A stretch of DNA of 64,000 bases from Prescottella defluvii (GTDB taxonomy: Bacteria; Actinomycetota; Actinomycetes; Mycobacteriales; Mycobacteriaceae), in assembly GCF_000738775.1 (NCBI RefSeq), contig NZ_JPOC01000022.1:1-64000 (forward strand), given 5' to 3'. Below, piece after piece: positions 11,622 through 20,226 of the stretch; the first letter of the stretch is position 1; each line of letters opens with the position of its first letter. Under the pieces are notes generated by a model, which made no database searches, had not been told where the DNA came from, and saw only the letters and a program-made list of their open reading frames with translations. Made by a program: the position numbers and the translations under genes.

Positions 11622-12398
11622 TCAGGCCACCTGGATCGATCGTTTCGCCAGACCCATCCAGAATCCGTCGATCACCTGCCGCGGGGACTGCTCCGGGTCA
11701 CTCGAGGCGCCCAGCGTGACGAACAGCGGCGCGAAGTGCTCGATCGTCGGATGCGCGTACGGCATGCCGGGCGCCTGCGCACGGAAGTCGAGCAGGGCGT
11801 CGACGTCGCCGGCGGCCAACCGCTCCCCCGCCCACGCGTCGAACTCGGCCGACCAACCCGGGGCAACCGCATCGGGCGACGGATCGCGCAGGAACGGCAG
11901 CCCGTGCGTCGCGAAGCCCGACCCGATGATCAGCACGCCCTCCTCGCGCAGGGGCCGCAGCCGCCGCCCGAGGTCGAGCAGACGCTGCGGGTCGAGCGTC
12001 GGCATCGAGATCTGCAGGACCGGGATGTCGGCGTCCGGATACATGACCGTCAGCGGCACGTACGCGCCGTGATCGAGGCCGCGATCCGGCTGGTGGTGGA
12101 CGGGTTCACTGTCCGGCATCAGCGCCGCGACCCGACGAGCCAGTTCCGGCGCACCGGGAGACCGGTAGGTCACGTCGTAGAACCGTCGAGGGAATCCCCC
12201 GAAGTCGTAGACGAGCGGCGTCCCGGTCGCGGTGGCGCCGATCGTGAGCGGCGCTGACTCCCAGTGCGCGGAGACGACGAGGATCGCCGTCGGACGCGGC
12301 AGGTCGGACGACCACTGTGTGAGTTCGCGGACCCACCGTTCGCTGTCGACCAGCGGGGGTGCGCCGTGGCTGAGGAAGATCGCGGGGATGTCGGTCAC
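11622..12398 (-). CDS. DODA-type class III extradiol dioxygenase
   Basis: 258-residue metal-dependent ring-cleaving dioxygenase of the 4,5-DOPA dioxygenase (YgiD/LigB-like) family. Expected metal ligands are visible in FLSHGAPP near the N-terminus, VSAHWES, the LDHGAYVP block and YAHPTIEH near the C-terminus. The natural substrate cannot be told from the sequence; a catechol-type aromatic is usual. It is transcribed away from the marR gene across a perfect 14-bp palindrome, so substrate-relieved MarR repression is likely. Confidence 0.92.
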   Translation of the reverse strand: MTDIPAIFLSHGAPPLVDSERWVRELTQWSSDLPRPTAILVVSAHWESAPLTIGATATGTPLVYDFGGFPRRFYDVTYRSPGAPELARRVAALMPDSEPVHHQPDRGLDHGAYVPLTVMYPDADIPVLQISMPTLDPQRLLDLGRRLRPLREEGVLIIGSGFATHGLPFLRDPSPDAVAPGWSAEFDAWAGERLAAGDVDALLDFRAQAPGMPYAHPTIEHFAPLFVTLGASSDPEQSPRQVIDGFWMGLAKRSIQVA

Positions 12399-12410
12399 AG
12401 GAACTCCTTT

Positions 12411-12424
12411 GTTGAAGCTTCAAC
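12411..12424. promoter_or_regulatory. MarR-type operator palindrome
   Basis: Perfect palindrome GTTGAAGCTTCAAC, 12 bases upstream of the dioxygenase start and about 115 bases upstream of marR. Its position in the divergent region and its MarR-like form (TTGAA-N2-TTCAA) suggest it is the binding site of the adjacent MarR protein. This is inference from position and symmetry. Confidence 0.75.
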
Positions 12425-12540
12425 CTAACATGTCCCTCAACGCTCCCTCCGTCCCGCTATTCCCCGGTCAGCGGGCCGCCGCGGACATTTGGCACGCTGG
12501 TACCCGAACACCGACTTTCAGCGATCGGAGAAACGAGCCG

Positions 12541-13035
12541 ATGGGCGCGCAGGACAACACCGACACCAAGTGGCTCACCGCCGCCCAGCAGGACGCCTGG
12601 CGCACCCTCGTCGCCCTCGTGACGCGACTGCCCGCAGCGCTGGACACCCAACTGCAGCGGGACTCCGACCTGGCCCACTTCGAGTACTTCGTCCTCGCCG
12701 TACTCTCGGAGGCCCCGGACCGGCGACTGCGGCTGTCGGAACTGGCGCAGCAGGCCAACGCGTCGCTCTCCCGCCTGTCGCACGTCGTCACCCGGCTGGA
12801 GAAGCGGGGCTGGGCCCGTCGCGAGACGGTCGCCGGGACACGGGGCGCGTTCGCGGTCCTCACCGACGCGGGCCTGGCCACGGTCGTCGAGGCGGCACCC
12901 GGGCACGTCGCCACTGTGCAGGCGCTGGTCTTCGAGGGGCTCGACGACGATCAGGTCGCCCAACTGTCGTCGCTGGGCCGCGCCCTCGTCGATCAACTCG
13001 ACAAGGGCATCGCGGCAGGCACCGGCAAGGCCTAG
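12541..13035 (+). CDS. MarR-family transcriptional regulator
   Basis: 164 residues with a winged helix-turn-helix. The recognition part is LRLSELAQQANASLSRLSHVVTRLEKRGWARRE and the wing AGTRGAFAVLTDAG. The start ATG 12541 has GGAG 12 bases upstream and gives the usual length for the family. It is divergent from the dioxygenase gene, which it probably represses through the 12411-12424 palindrome. An AraC gene follows after 8 bases. Confidence 0.93.
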   Translation: MGAQDNTDTKWLTAAQQDAWRTLVALVTRLPAALDTQLQRDSDLAHFEYFVLAVLSEAPDRRLRLSELAQQANASLSRLSHVVTRLEKRGWARRETVAGTRGAFAVLTDAGLATVVEAAPGHVATVQALVFEGLDDDQVAQLSSLGRALVDQLDKGIAAGTGKA

Positions 13036-13043
13036 AGCGAACC

Positions 13044-13841
13044 GTGGCTGCCACGTCGGCGGAACAGCCGACACCCGCACGATTCCCGTGGGAGGGCGTG
13101 CTCACGCTGACCCCGGGGGCGGTTCTCTACGTCGGCGCCGGCGGCGACGCGGAGATCCACGCGCACCACGCCGTGCAGGTCATCGTCTCCCTGGACGAGC
13201 CGTTCGTTCTGGAGCTCGAGGACGGCCTCCATCCCGCGGCGGCCGCGGTCGTCCCGAGCGGGCTGCCGCACGGATTGCGCTGCAACTCCCGCAGCCTGCT
13301 GTTGATGCTGGTCGAGCCGTTCGGTCCGCGGGGCCGTGGACTCAGCGTCGCCGGACAGCGCAGTCGTGGCCAGGAGGTCGAGGACGCGCTCGCGCGCATC
13401 GCCACCGAGCACTCCCACGATTCGAGCACCGTGGCCACGATCGACCGCCTGGTTCGGACGATCACCCCGACAGTCCAGCAACCGCCCACCCACTTGTCCG
13501 CGCCGGTGCGCTCGGCGCTTCGGTACATCGAGGGGAACTCCGGTGCACGGCCCACCCTCGGCCACGCGGCCGCCGAGGCGCACCTGTCGCCCTCCCGTTT
13601 GACACACCTCTTCACCCGGGAGGTGGGTATCCCGTTTCGTCGCTACGCACTTTGGGTGCGGCTACGGACCGTGGCCGAGCGAGTGGCGGAGGGCGACAAC
13701 CTGACTCGGGCGGCCGTCGCCGCCGGCTTCAGCGACTCTGCGCACCTCAGCCGGGTGTTCAAGAGCAATTTCGGCCTGAGTCCGTCCGCCCTGTTGGGGA
13801 TGCAGTTCGATCGCGACGCCTGGCCCGGCGGCACCACCTGA
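13044..13841 (+). CDS. AraC-family transcriptional regulator
   Basis: 265 residues from GTG 13044. The N-terminal half is a cupin-like sensor (IHAHHAVQVIVSLDEPF, PSGLPHGLRC); the last 100 residues carry two HTH units (LGHAAAEAHLSPSRLTHLFTR and TRAAVAAGFSDSAHLSRVFK). It follows marR by 8 bases and is probably co-transcribed with it. Its target is not evident; the transglutaminase-like gene 77 bases downstream is the nearest candidate. Confidence 0.92.
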   Translation: MAATSAEQPTPARFPWEGVLTLTPGAVLYVGAGGDAEIHAHHAVQVIVSLDEPFVLELEDGLHPAAAAVVPSGLPHGLRCNSRSLLLMLVEPFGPRGRGLSVAGQRSRGQEVEDALARIATEHSHDSSTVATIDRLVRTITPTVQQPPTHLSAPVRSALRYIEGNSGARPTLGHAAAEAHLSPSRLTHLFTREVGIPFRRYALWVRLRTVAERVAEGDNLTRAAVAAGFSDSAHLSRVFKSNFGLSPSALLGMQFDRDAWPGGTT

Positions 13842-13918
13842 CCCGACGGGGCACCGTCCGGGGAAGGTCAGCCGCAACGTTCAAGCGTTCGAGATCCCGC
13901 TCCCCCTAGGTTCGACTC

Positions 13919-14638
13919 ATGGACGTTCACCGGAAATCCACCGCGATCCTCGACTACGACCACCCCTCGATCCAGTCATTGGTGTCGATCCACGGATGGC
14001 TCGATCTGCACTATGGAGAGCGCATCGGTGCGGTCTACGACTTCGTCCGGGACGAGATCGGCTTCGGGTACAACGCGACCGACGCGCTACCCGCGTCCCA
14101 GGTGCTCTCGGACGGGTACGGCCAGTGCAACACCAAGACCACGCTCCTGATGGCGCTGTTGAGAGCGGTCGAGGTGCCCTGCCGATTCCACGGGGCGACG
14201 ATCGACAAACGCCTGCAGAAGGGCGTCGTCGACGGGATCCTCTACCGACTGGCCCCGAACGACATCCTGCACAGTTGGGCCGAGGTCCGGTTCGACGACC
14301 GCTGGGTCGACCTGGAGGGCGTCATCCTCGACGCCGACTATCTGGCCGGACTGCGCAACACGGTCGCGTCGAATGGTCCGTTCCTCGGCTACGGTGCCGG
14401 CACCGAGGACATCGCCGACCCGCCGGTCGCCTGGACCGGCACCGACACCGCGATCCAGAAGACGGGAGTGAACCGCGACCTCGGGGTCCACGACGATCCG
14501 GACACGTTCTACCGACAGCACGGAACCAACCTCAGCGGAGTGCGGGATCTCCTGTATCAGAAGGTGATCCGGCACCTGATGAACCGGAAGGTGGCCTCGA
14601 TCCGCGGGCGCGCGACCAGCACAGCGGCGAGCCGCTAG
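13919..14638 (+). CDS. Transglutaminase-like cysteine peptidase-fold protein
   Basis: 239 residues with a bacterial transglutaminase core. The Cys is in GYGQCNTKTTLL, the His in ILHSWAEVRF and the Asp in RWVDLEGV, in the correct order and spacing. No signal peptide or membrane segment is visible, so it is probably cytosolic. Enzymes of this family may be proteases or amidases rather than cross-linkers; the substrate is unknown. Its stop codon lies inside the first of two hairpin repeats. Confidence 0.88.
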   Translation: MDVHRKSTAILDYDHPSIQSLVSIHGWLDLHYGERIGAVYDFVRDEIGFGYNATDALPASQVLSDGYGQCNTKTTLLMALLRAVEVPCRFHGATIDKRLQKGVVDGILYRLAPNDILHSWAEVRFDDRWVDLEGVILDADYLAGLRNTVASNGPFLGYGAGTEDIADPPVAWTGTDTAIQKTGVNRDLGVHDDPDTFYRQHGTNLSGVRDLLYQKVIRHLMNRKVASIRGRATSTAASR

Positions 14639-14660
14639 ATCAACTCAGCGGCGAGCCGCT
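14623..14660. repeat. Tandem hairpin repeat between converging genes
   Basis: The palindrome-like unit AGCGGCGAGCCGCT occurs at 14623-14636 and again at 14647-14660, 24 bases apart, with similar flanks (CTAGATCAAC, CTAATTCAAC). A third variant, AGCGGCTCGCCGCC, begins at 14671 inside the tautomerase-like frame. Each unit can form a 6-bp stem. They sit where the plus-strand transglutaminase and minus-strand tautomerase converge and may act as a bidirectional terminator. Confidence 0.6.
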
Positions 14661-14663
14661 AAT

Positions 14664-14876
14664 TCAACCCAGCGGCTCGCCGCCGACGCCCCAGTTCTCC
14701 CGCGGCACCTCGGTGATTGTCACCCACACCGACGAGGCGTTCTTCCCGGTCGCCTCGGCGTAGGCCTTGGTGACGGCGGCGATGGTCTCGCGCTTCTGTT
14801 CGGCGGTCAGTCCGGGGGTCTGGCTGATCTGAATGATTGTGTCGGTACTTTCGGATTGACCATTGACTAGATACAT
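14664..14876 (-). pseudogene. Tautomerase-like gene lacking the catalytic Pro1
   Basis: 70-codon frame whose last 57 residues align closely with the intact tautomerase next door (IIQISQTPGLTAEQKRE..., SSVWVTITEVPRENWGVGG). The 4-oxalocrotonate tautomerase family needs an N-terminal Met-Pro so that proline becomes residue 1. Here the equivalent position reads ...STDT-IIQIS with an unrelated 13-residue N-terminal extension and no proline. The body is otherwise intact, so it is either a recently inactivated copy or one diverged to another role. Confidence 0.6.
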
Positions 14877-14928
14877 ACGCCGTACGGCCCGCCGCCACTA
14901 TCGTGATGCGCTGAGGAGTTCCACGACC

Positions 14929-15108
14929 TCAGCTCAAGGGCACTCCCCCAACCCCCCAGTTCTCGCCGAGAACCTCGGTGATCGTCACCCAGACCTTGTC
15001 CGGGTTCTTCCCCGCAGCCTCGGCATACGCCCTGGTGACCGCTTCGATCACCGCCCGCTTCTGTTCCCTCGTAAGCCCCGGTGTTTGAGTGATCTGAATC
15101 ATCGGCAT
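14929..15108 (-). CDS. 4-oxalocrotonate tautomerase family protein
   Basis: 59 residues, MPMIQITQTPGLTREQKR at the start, so Pro1 is exposed after Met removal. The body matches the family (AVTRAYAEAAGKNPDKVWVTITEV). Small hexameric keto-enol tautomerases of this kind act in aromatic degradation; a link to the dioxygenase 2.5 kb away is possible but not shown. Tandem with the Pro1-less copy, separated by 52 bases, which points to duplication. Confidence 0.8.
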   Translation of the reverse strand: MPMIQITQTPGLTREQKRAVIEAVTRAYAEAAGKNPDKVWVTITEVLGENWGVGGVPLS

Positions 15109-15129
15109 AGGAAGTACTGTGTCACAACC

Positions 15130-15510
15130 TCATTCGACCGCCTCGGACACCACTCGCGTTCGATTCCGTGACGCGATGTCCACGACTCCACTCAGGGCTT
15201 CGAGCTCGCGGTGCAAACGGTAGTTCTCGAGGGCCAGGCGCTGCACGCTGACAGCAGCGGCCGCCACGTCACCTCGCAGGACCGAGTTCTCTTTCCGAAG
15301 CCGATCACAGTCATGGCAAGGTCCGGTCGACCGAGTAGCACTCCCGCGAGCAACGGGTTCGATTTCGTTGATCGTTCGGATCTCGTCGACGACATCTGCG
15401 AAGTTGTGTTGGACAATCCAAAATGGCGCGCGATCGACAGGACGCTCAATCGCGTGCTTCCCTCGCCCCGGCTCGGGTCCCGCACCACTACCCGCACGTC
15501 ATCAATGTCA
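15130..15510 (-). pseudogene. Open frame without start; coiled-coil-like remnant
   Basis: Minus-strand frame open from a stop near 15511 to TGA at 15130-15132 with no ATG or GTG that would give a sensible product. Its C-terminal half looks protein-like: CDRLRKENSVLRGDV followed by SVQRLALENYRLHRELEAL, a heptad-type Leu/Glu/Arg pattern. Such helices occur in proteins carried with actinobacterial integrase modules, but I cannot assign it. Probably a remnant. Bases 15511-15753 upstream hold no gene that I can support. Confidence 0.3.
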
Positions 15511-15753
15511 GGAATCGAACCACGTGGCTTCACGATTTGCTCCGGACATTCTTATCGAGGAATTCTTCAATCTGCTCGACACGGCGAGCAAACGGCAGGG
15601 CTCGCGGACGTACTCCGGGACACTGCGATCCGCGAAGACCACCCGGGAGGCGCGCTCGGTGCGAACTGGAGAAGCATCGTGTCCGGTGTCACCGCGAAGT
15701 ACTTGGCCGACAGTTAGCGGAACCGAGGGCCCAGGTCTTCAAGGGTGGGCGTG

Positions 15754-15783
15754 AACGGCAGTGCCGGTGCAGGCACTGCCGTT
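15754..15783 (-). terminator. Hairpin downstream of the HEPN-STAND gene
   Basis: Perfect 12-bp stem (AACGGCAGTGCC and complement) with a 6-base loop, 10 bases past the stop of the minus-strand STAND gene. No strong T run follows on the minus strand. Confidence 0.65.
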
Positions 15784-15793
15784 CTTGCTCTGT

Positions 15794-18229
15794 CTATGCC
15801 AACAGCGAGCATGCCTTTACGAGTTCACCGTGGAGCCGGTGTCCTGATCCAACTGCACTAGCGGCAGTACCGATTCGGTCGCTGAGGATAGACGACCTGC
15901 GCGGAGAAATGCTCCGGCTCCACTTGACCACAAAATCTACTACCTGCCGTATGGCTCGCTCTTGCGAGTTGGAGGTTGGCTCCTCAAGCTTCTGCCATGA
16001 TTTGAACAGTACGATCGCACATTCTGCAATGGATTCGGCAGTCTTGCTGTGGGGACCACCTTCGTTCATGGCTACTACTCCGCTGTGTATTCCGACTGAT
16101 GCCTTATCGAATGATTCTTTGAATCGTCTGGCAGCGAACTCGCGGTCGGCCCAGCGAGCCCAACTGTCGACGAGCACGGCCAGAACGATTCGGCGGTGGC
16201 GCCCGCTTGTTTCTTCCAAGTGGTTTTCGATAGTCTCCTGGCCGTCTTTGAAGTTCCCAGTCCAGATAAGAACTCGACCGAGCAGGAATGAGGTGTCGCT
16301 ACATGGAAAAGTCTGGTACGCGGATTTGGCGTGGGGTAGTGCCAATCCTGCATCGTGGAGATCCTTCGCCATGACGTTTGCTAGTGAATAGTTTGTTGTC
16401 GCGGTAACGATCGGGTCGGTAGCGTAGGAGAGTGCCATTTTGTATTCGGACACCGCGTTCTCGTACCGCCGCTCGAGCGTGTTTACAAAACCGGAAATTC
16501 GATAAACTTCAGAAAACTCGGGATTAAAGCTTCTCGCGCGTTCGATCTGTTCATGGGCCCTATCGTACTGGCCTGACTTGGCCATTGTTACTGCGCGCGA
16601 CAATAGAAATGTTGCGGGATGGTCCAATTCGTCCGAAGGAAACACGCGCTCCGGATTGATCCGCTCCTGCTTCTGTTGAGCGTTATGCTCGACCGAGGCC
16701 CGGAATTGCCGTTCTCGCTGAAGGACAGCACCAATGAAGGCTCCAGAATGATCGGGCCGCGCTACAAACATTCGTGCCGTCGGTGTGAGTGCAAGTTTGC
16801 CCGCCACCGCACCTGCAGATTCGGATTCTACTGAGACTAGTGAACCTTGTGTGAGTTTTTGGGTCGCCGACCGCAGATCGTCGATTGACATATCGGTAAG
16901 AATCGCGAACTCATCAAACCCGATTGACCTGTCCAGTGCCCGAAGGATGGTTAGAACCGCCCTTGCATTCTGGGGGAGGCCGTCGTATACGTTCTTAACG
17001 CAGAAGTCCAGCAGTTCCCGTTGGTCCCTTAGGGTGTCGAGTGGAACCTTTCCCGCCTCACTCGATAGGACGTACCAGCGAATCGCTAGCGGGCTACATC
17101 TGAGCTGTTCAACGACCTTGTCTAGGGTCTTCTCGGACAGTCCTGCGAGCTTTCGTTGATTCCTTGCCTTGGAGAACTTTCGAAGTAGCAGCTTTGCCTC
17201 TTGTGCGCTCAATGGAGGTAGAGGGAATCTCCGCTCGAGCTGGCCGATTCCTAACCGGCTCGTAAACAGGTAGTTGACAGACGGTGGAAGAACATCGTAC
17301 ATGTGCACGATTTCATCCCCCTGTGCAGACTCCAAGTTGTCAATAATGATCAGACATTCGATTCCCTCAAGTGCGTGCGATAGGTCGGTCAGCCTGCCCG
17401 TGAAATCGTTGTCGAGCCCTCGTCCGAGCGCAACAATCGTCTGGTCGATTCCTTGGATTGCGTTTCTAAGTTCCTCGACCCCATAAGCCGTAAGCCTCTC
17501 GGTCTTGAGGGAGACCCAGAGGATTGCTTCGTAAGGGTTTGCGTCGGAGTCAAGTATGCGATACGCGACGTCGAGCGCGAGGGTTGTCTTGCCGATTCCG
17601 CCCTCCCCTGTAACAGTAATGACGTTCTGGCGCCGCCTTATTAGCGCCTGGAATAGTTTCTCCGACTCATCTTTTCGGCCGATGAAGGAAGTTTCGTCGT
17701 AGTCAACCTCGGGGAGATTGTGGAGGGTCTTCTCGAAAGGCACGGCGGACCGCTCAAAGTATGGCTCCCAGGTGGGGTCGCGTCGAAGTCGGCCGATGAC
17801 AACGACGGTTTCCTCCCATGCTCGAGAATGAAACCCTGACAGTATAGAAACTGCAACTATTGGGTCGTCTGAGTTCAGTGGTCTACCGTGCATCACGCGG
17901 TGTCGAATTGGAGAAAGCTTGGCGACTGACGGGGCGTTGTCGCGAATTTCTTGGACCACCTCAGTTGGAAGACAATCTTTATTTCTCAGCATGATATCGA
18001 AACATGTTCCGAGGTCGAGGTAGTGGATGATGCTGACGTGATCGCCATTCTCATCAAGCTTCTGTCGGCGAGACGCTTCGGTGAACTCGGCTTCAGTCAG
18101 GATGTCGCGTTCGGTCAGATGGTCGAGAAGATTCGATTCGATAGTTCGACGCATGTCTTGTTCGAAACTGTCGATTAGCACATACAAGCGTGCCCTGCTC
18201 ATCCGTACGTCTTCGATCGCCAGGCTCAA
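15794..18229 (-). CDS. HEPN-STAND NTPase-TPR protein, probable defence protein
   Basis: 811 residues if started at TTG 18227-18229, which has GGGGAGG five bases upstream; ATG 18200-18202 would remove 9 residues. Three parts are visible. The N-terminal ~160 residues are helical and contain RHRVMH, the R-x4-H motif of HEPN RNases (R109, H114). A STAND/NB-ARC NTPase follows: SFIGRKDE linker, Walker A GEGGIGKTT near 208-216, Walker B CLIIIDNLE near 292-300, and a winged-helix region up to about 500. The last ~260 residues look like TPR repeats (SGQYDRAHEQIERARSFNP, ERRYENAVSEYKMAL). Base composition is visibly lower in GC than the flanks, suggesting transfer. STAND NTPases with nuclease-like effectors are known antiphage sensors; that role here is inference. 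Confidence 0.82.
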   Translation of the reverse strand: MSLAIEDVRMSRARLYVLIDSFEQDMRRTIESNLLDHLTERDILTEAEFTEASRRQKLDENGDHVSIIHYLDLGTCFDIMLRNKDCLPTEVVQEIRDNAPSVAKLSPIRHRVMHGRPLNSDDPIVAVSILSGFHSRAWEETVVVIGRLRRDPTWEPYFERSAVPFEKTLHNLPEVDYDETSFIGRKDESEKLFQALIRRRQNVITVTGEGGIGKTTLALDVAYRILDSDANPYEAILWVSLKTERLTAYGVEELRNAIQGIDQTIVALGRGLDNDFTGRLTDLSHALEGIECLIIIDNLESAQGDEIVHMYDVLPPSVNYLFTSRLGIGQLERRFPLPPLSAQEAKLLLRKFSKARNQRKLAGLSEKTLDKVVEQLRCSPLAIRWYVLSSEAGKVPLDTLRDQRELLDFCVKNVYDGLPQNARAVLTILRALDRSIGFDEFAILTDMSIDDLRSATQKLTQGSLVSVESESAGAVAGKLALTPTARMFVARPDHSGAFIGAVLQRERQFRASVEHNAQQKQERINPERVFPSDELDHPATFLLSRAVTMAKSGQYDRAHEQIERARSFNPEFSEVYRISGFVNTLERRYENAVSEYKMALSYATDPIVTATTNYSLANVMAKDLHDAGLALPHAKSAYQTFPCSDTSFLLGRVLIWTGNFKDGQETIENHLEETSGRHRRIVLAVLVDSWARWADREFAARRFKESFDKASVGIHSGVVAMNEGGPHSKTAESIAECAIVLFKSWQKLEEPTSNSQERAIRQVVDFVVKWSRSISPRRSSILSDRIGTAASAVGSGHRLHGELVKACSLLA

Positions 18230-18509
18230 GTTGACCTCCCCATCGGTTTTGCAGCAGGTTACCTCGCGCGCAGCTATCCAGGGCAAGCGCGATATGCAAA
18301 TCTGGTCGAGCCGTACCCGCCTCGACCCGAGCGACACCGAAGTCAAGAAGGTCCTCTACGCCCGGCTTGTGTGCTGTAGGCCGGACAACTCTCCACCGCA
18401 GCAGAGTCTTGTTCATGGCCTACCGTCACATCTCCCAGGGGCATCGATCCCGGACCTGCCGGCCCTCTTGCCCGATGTGCGACTGCACTGGACCACAAGA
18501 CCGTGACGG

Positions 18510-18739
18510 GCCGCCGCCCTCCTCAACTTCCGAGTGGACTTCCTCCTACTGCTATACAGTCCACCGCAGCGTCCTCGAATTCGACGGCAAACAGCTCTAC
18601 ACCGACGACCGCGGCCACGCGTCACCCGTAAGATACGCAGACAACATCCGTGCCGACCGCGACATGAAGCTGTGCGGATACGCACGTATTTCGCTTCGGC
18701 GACCACGAACTCTGCACCAAACAACACGCACTCCCCTAG
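18510..18739 (+). pseudogene. DUF559-like (PD-(D/E)xK) nuclease remnant, frameshifted
   Basis: Pieces of one protein are spread over different frames: LNFRVDFLL near 18510-18550, then VLEFDGKQLYTDDRGHASPV up to KLCGYA (18571-18690), then VFRFGDHELCTKQHALP ending at TAG 18737-18739. EFDGK is the catalytic E-x-K half of the nuclease motif and FRFGDHEL is the typical distal strand. At least two frameshifts separate the pieces, and no N-terminal part is left. Bases 18230-18509 between this and the STAND gene hold nothing that I recognise. Confidence 0.55.
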
Positions 18740-18784
18740 CCTTCCGTGACGCCCCTACAGGGGCGAAGAGCGGGACATTTGTGG

Positions 18785-18872
18785 TCAGGGGTGGACGGGT
18801 TCGGTGGTCAGTTCGGCGATCGGCGCCTCGACCTTCGCTTCAATCTCGTCGCGGATCGGTCGGACAGCCGCG
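18785..18872 (-). pseudogene. arsC: C-terminal tail of an arsenate reductase gene
   Basis: The last 28 or so residues before TGA 18785-18787 read VAAVRPIRDEIEAKVEAPIAEL plus a short tail, matching the C-terminal helix of low-molecular-weight-phosphatase-type arsenate reductases. Upstream the frame runs straight into antisense of the arsA fragment, so only the 3' end survives, joined head-to-head with arsA sequence. Confidence 0.5.
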
Positions 18873-18875
18873 ACG

Positions 18876-19475
18876 CCCTCGCTGGCCGCCCTCGACGACC
18901 AGGGCCACGCCAACCTCGCCGAAGACCTGAAATCCCCGTGCACCGAGGGAGTGTCCGTCTTCCATGCCTTCTCCCGGGTCATCCACGAATCCCGCCGACG
19001 CTTCGTCGTCGTCGACACCGCCCCCACCGGCCACACCCTGCTCCTACTCGATGCCCCCGGCTCCTACCACCGCGAGATCGCCCGACAGATGGGCGAGAAC
19101 ACGTACTACACCACCCGGCTCATGCGGCTGCAGAACCCCGACGAGACCAAGATCCTCATCGTCACCCTCGCCGAAACCACACCCCGCCTCGAAGCCGAAA
19201 CTCTGCATGCCGACCTCGAGCGTGCCGGCATTCACCCCTGGGTATGGGTCGTCAACAACTCAATCGCCGCAGCGAAACCAACATCACCGCTGCTTCAACG
19301 CCGCGCGCACACAGAGTTCGCCGAAATCGATGCCACCACACGCGCGCACACCCACTGTCGCGCGCACACCCGCTGCGCCATCGCCCCGATGCTTCAAACG
19401 GAGCCCATCGGTATAGCTGCGCTCAAGGCCCTAGCCCACTCTGAGCGACCTGCCATCGAGAACATCTCATATTGA
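18876..19475 (+). pseudogene. arsA: ArsA arsenite-efflux ATPase, C-terminal fragment
   Basis: About 200 residues of the second half of ArsA: LAEDLKSPCTEGVSVFHAFS, the ArsA signature DTAPTGHTLLLLD, YHREIARQM, and the C-terminal WVVNNSIAAAKPTSPLL. The Walker A loop (GKGGVGKT) and the whole first half are missing. Near the end a short internal duplication (RAHTHCRAHTRC) disrupts the usual alignment. The frame can be opened by an in-frame start at 18804, but the first ~24 residues would be antisense of the arsC tail. Non-functional as an ATPase. Confidence 0.7.
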
Positions 19476-19514
19476 ATATGCCGAACGGTCGGTTCAGCTA
19501 GCTATCATCGAGGG

Positions 19515-19967
19515 ATGATTACGATCGCACCGACAGCGAGGCAGCCTGGGGTGCCCCTGTCTCTGTCGGTGCACGTGGATTTCGGGCCTGCGGCGCAACA
19601 GATGCAACGCGCCTTCGAACCCGCGATGGAAGTCATGCGGCGGAGCGCCGCCATCCTCGACATGCTCGACCGTACACGCCAGGTGCTCGATATCTTCTGG
19701 GAGCGCGCCCGCCGCTCCAGCGCGTGGCTGTCGAGTCTGGCGCCGGCGAAAGTCAGCAATCTCGACGAATCGCTGGGGCAGTACCGTCGCCGGTCCATCG
19801 ATGCCGACGGCCACGTCCACGCCTTCCTCCGATCGCTGATAGTGCGCCACCGCGGGGGTGGAGACCCACCCGGACACCTCGTCTCGACCCAGCCGCAGGT
19901 CACACGCGGCCCTGACTACCGCAGGTCTTTTGCCGAAATAGACCCTGCGGTGGTTCTGCACGCCTGA
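19515..19967 (+). CDS. Hypothetical protein
   Basis: 150 residues from ATG 19515. The first ~60 are protein-like and helical (FGPAAQQMQRAFEPAMEVMRRSAAILDMLDR); the rest is Arg/Ser-rich with no recognised motif, signal or membrane segment. It lies in the degraded zone between the two arsA fragments and may be a mobile-element passenger. I do not recognise the family. Confidence 0.4.
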   Translation: MITIAPTARQPGVPLSLSVHVDFGPAAQQMQRAFEPAMEVMRRSAAILDMLDRTRQVLDIFWERARRSSAWLSSLAPAKVSNLDESLGQYRRRSIDADGHVHAFLRSLIVRHRGGGDPPGHLVSTQPQVTRGPDYRRSFAEIDPAVVLHA

Positions 19968-20013
19968 GCATCAGGCAGCAGTCCCCCGCACTAGTTGCTG
20001 AGGACTAATCCCG

Positions 20014-20226
20014 GTGCATACCTATCTCTTCTCTGCTTTCGACTCCGTCGCTCCCGGCTCCTTCATGTGCGCGATGGTCGCGCTGGTGCTTCTCTTCTGG
20101 GCTGTCTGGGTTTCCTGTGCGCTGTTCGTTGCGCTGAAGTCGGACGGAGACCGTGCCGATCGCGCTCGCGACCTGGTCCGCATCTTCACGGACCTGCTAC
20201 GCCGCGGCGGGAGTGATCAGCGGTGA
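20014..20226 (+). CDS. Small single-span membrane protein
   Basis: 70 residues from GTG 20014. One strong membrane helix (SFMCAMVALVLLFWAVWVSC) is followed by a basic tail (KSDGDRADRARDLVRIF). The stop overlaps the start of the next frame (GTGA at 20223), which supports both being real and co-translated. Function unknown. Confidence 0.45.
   Translation: MHTYLFSAFDSVAPGSFMCAMVALVLLFWAVWVSCALFVALKSDGDRADRARDLVRIFTDLLRRGGSDQR

Noticed and set aside
15192-15533. 113-residue minus-strand frame starting MKPRGSIPDIDD
   Set aside because: It overlaps in another frame a more protein-like helical frame and has Ser/Arg-rich shadow composition.
15505-15540. T-loop-like GGTTCGATTCC on the minus strand, suggesting a tRNA or attachment site
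   Set aside because: The flanking bases do not pair into a T stem and no acceptor or anticodon arm is found.
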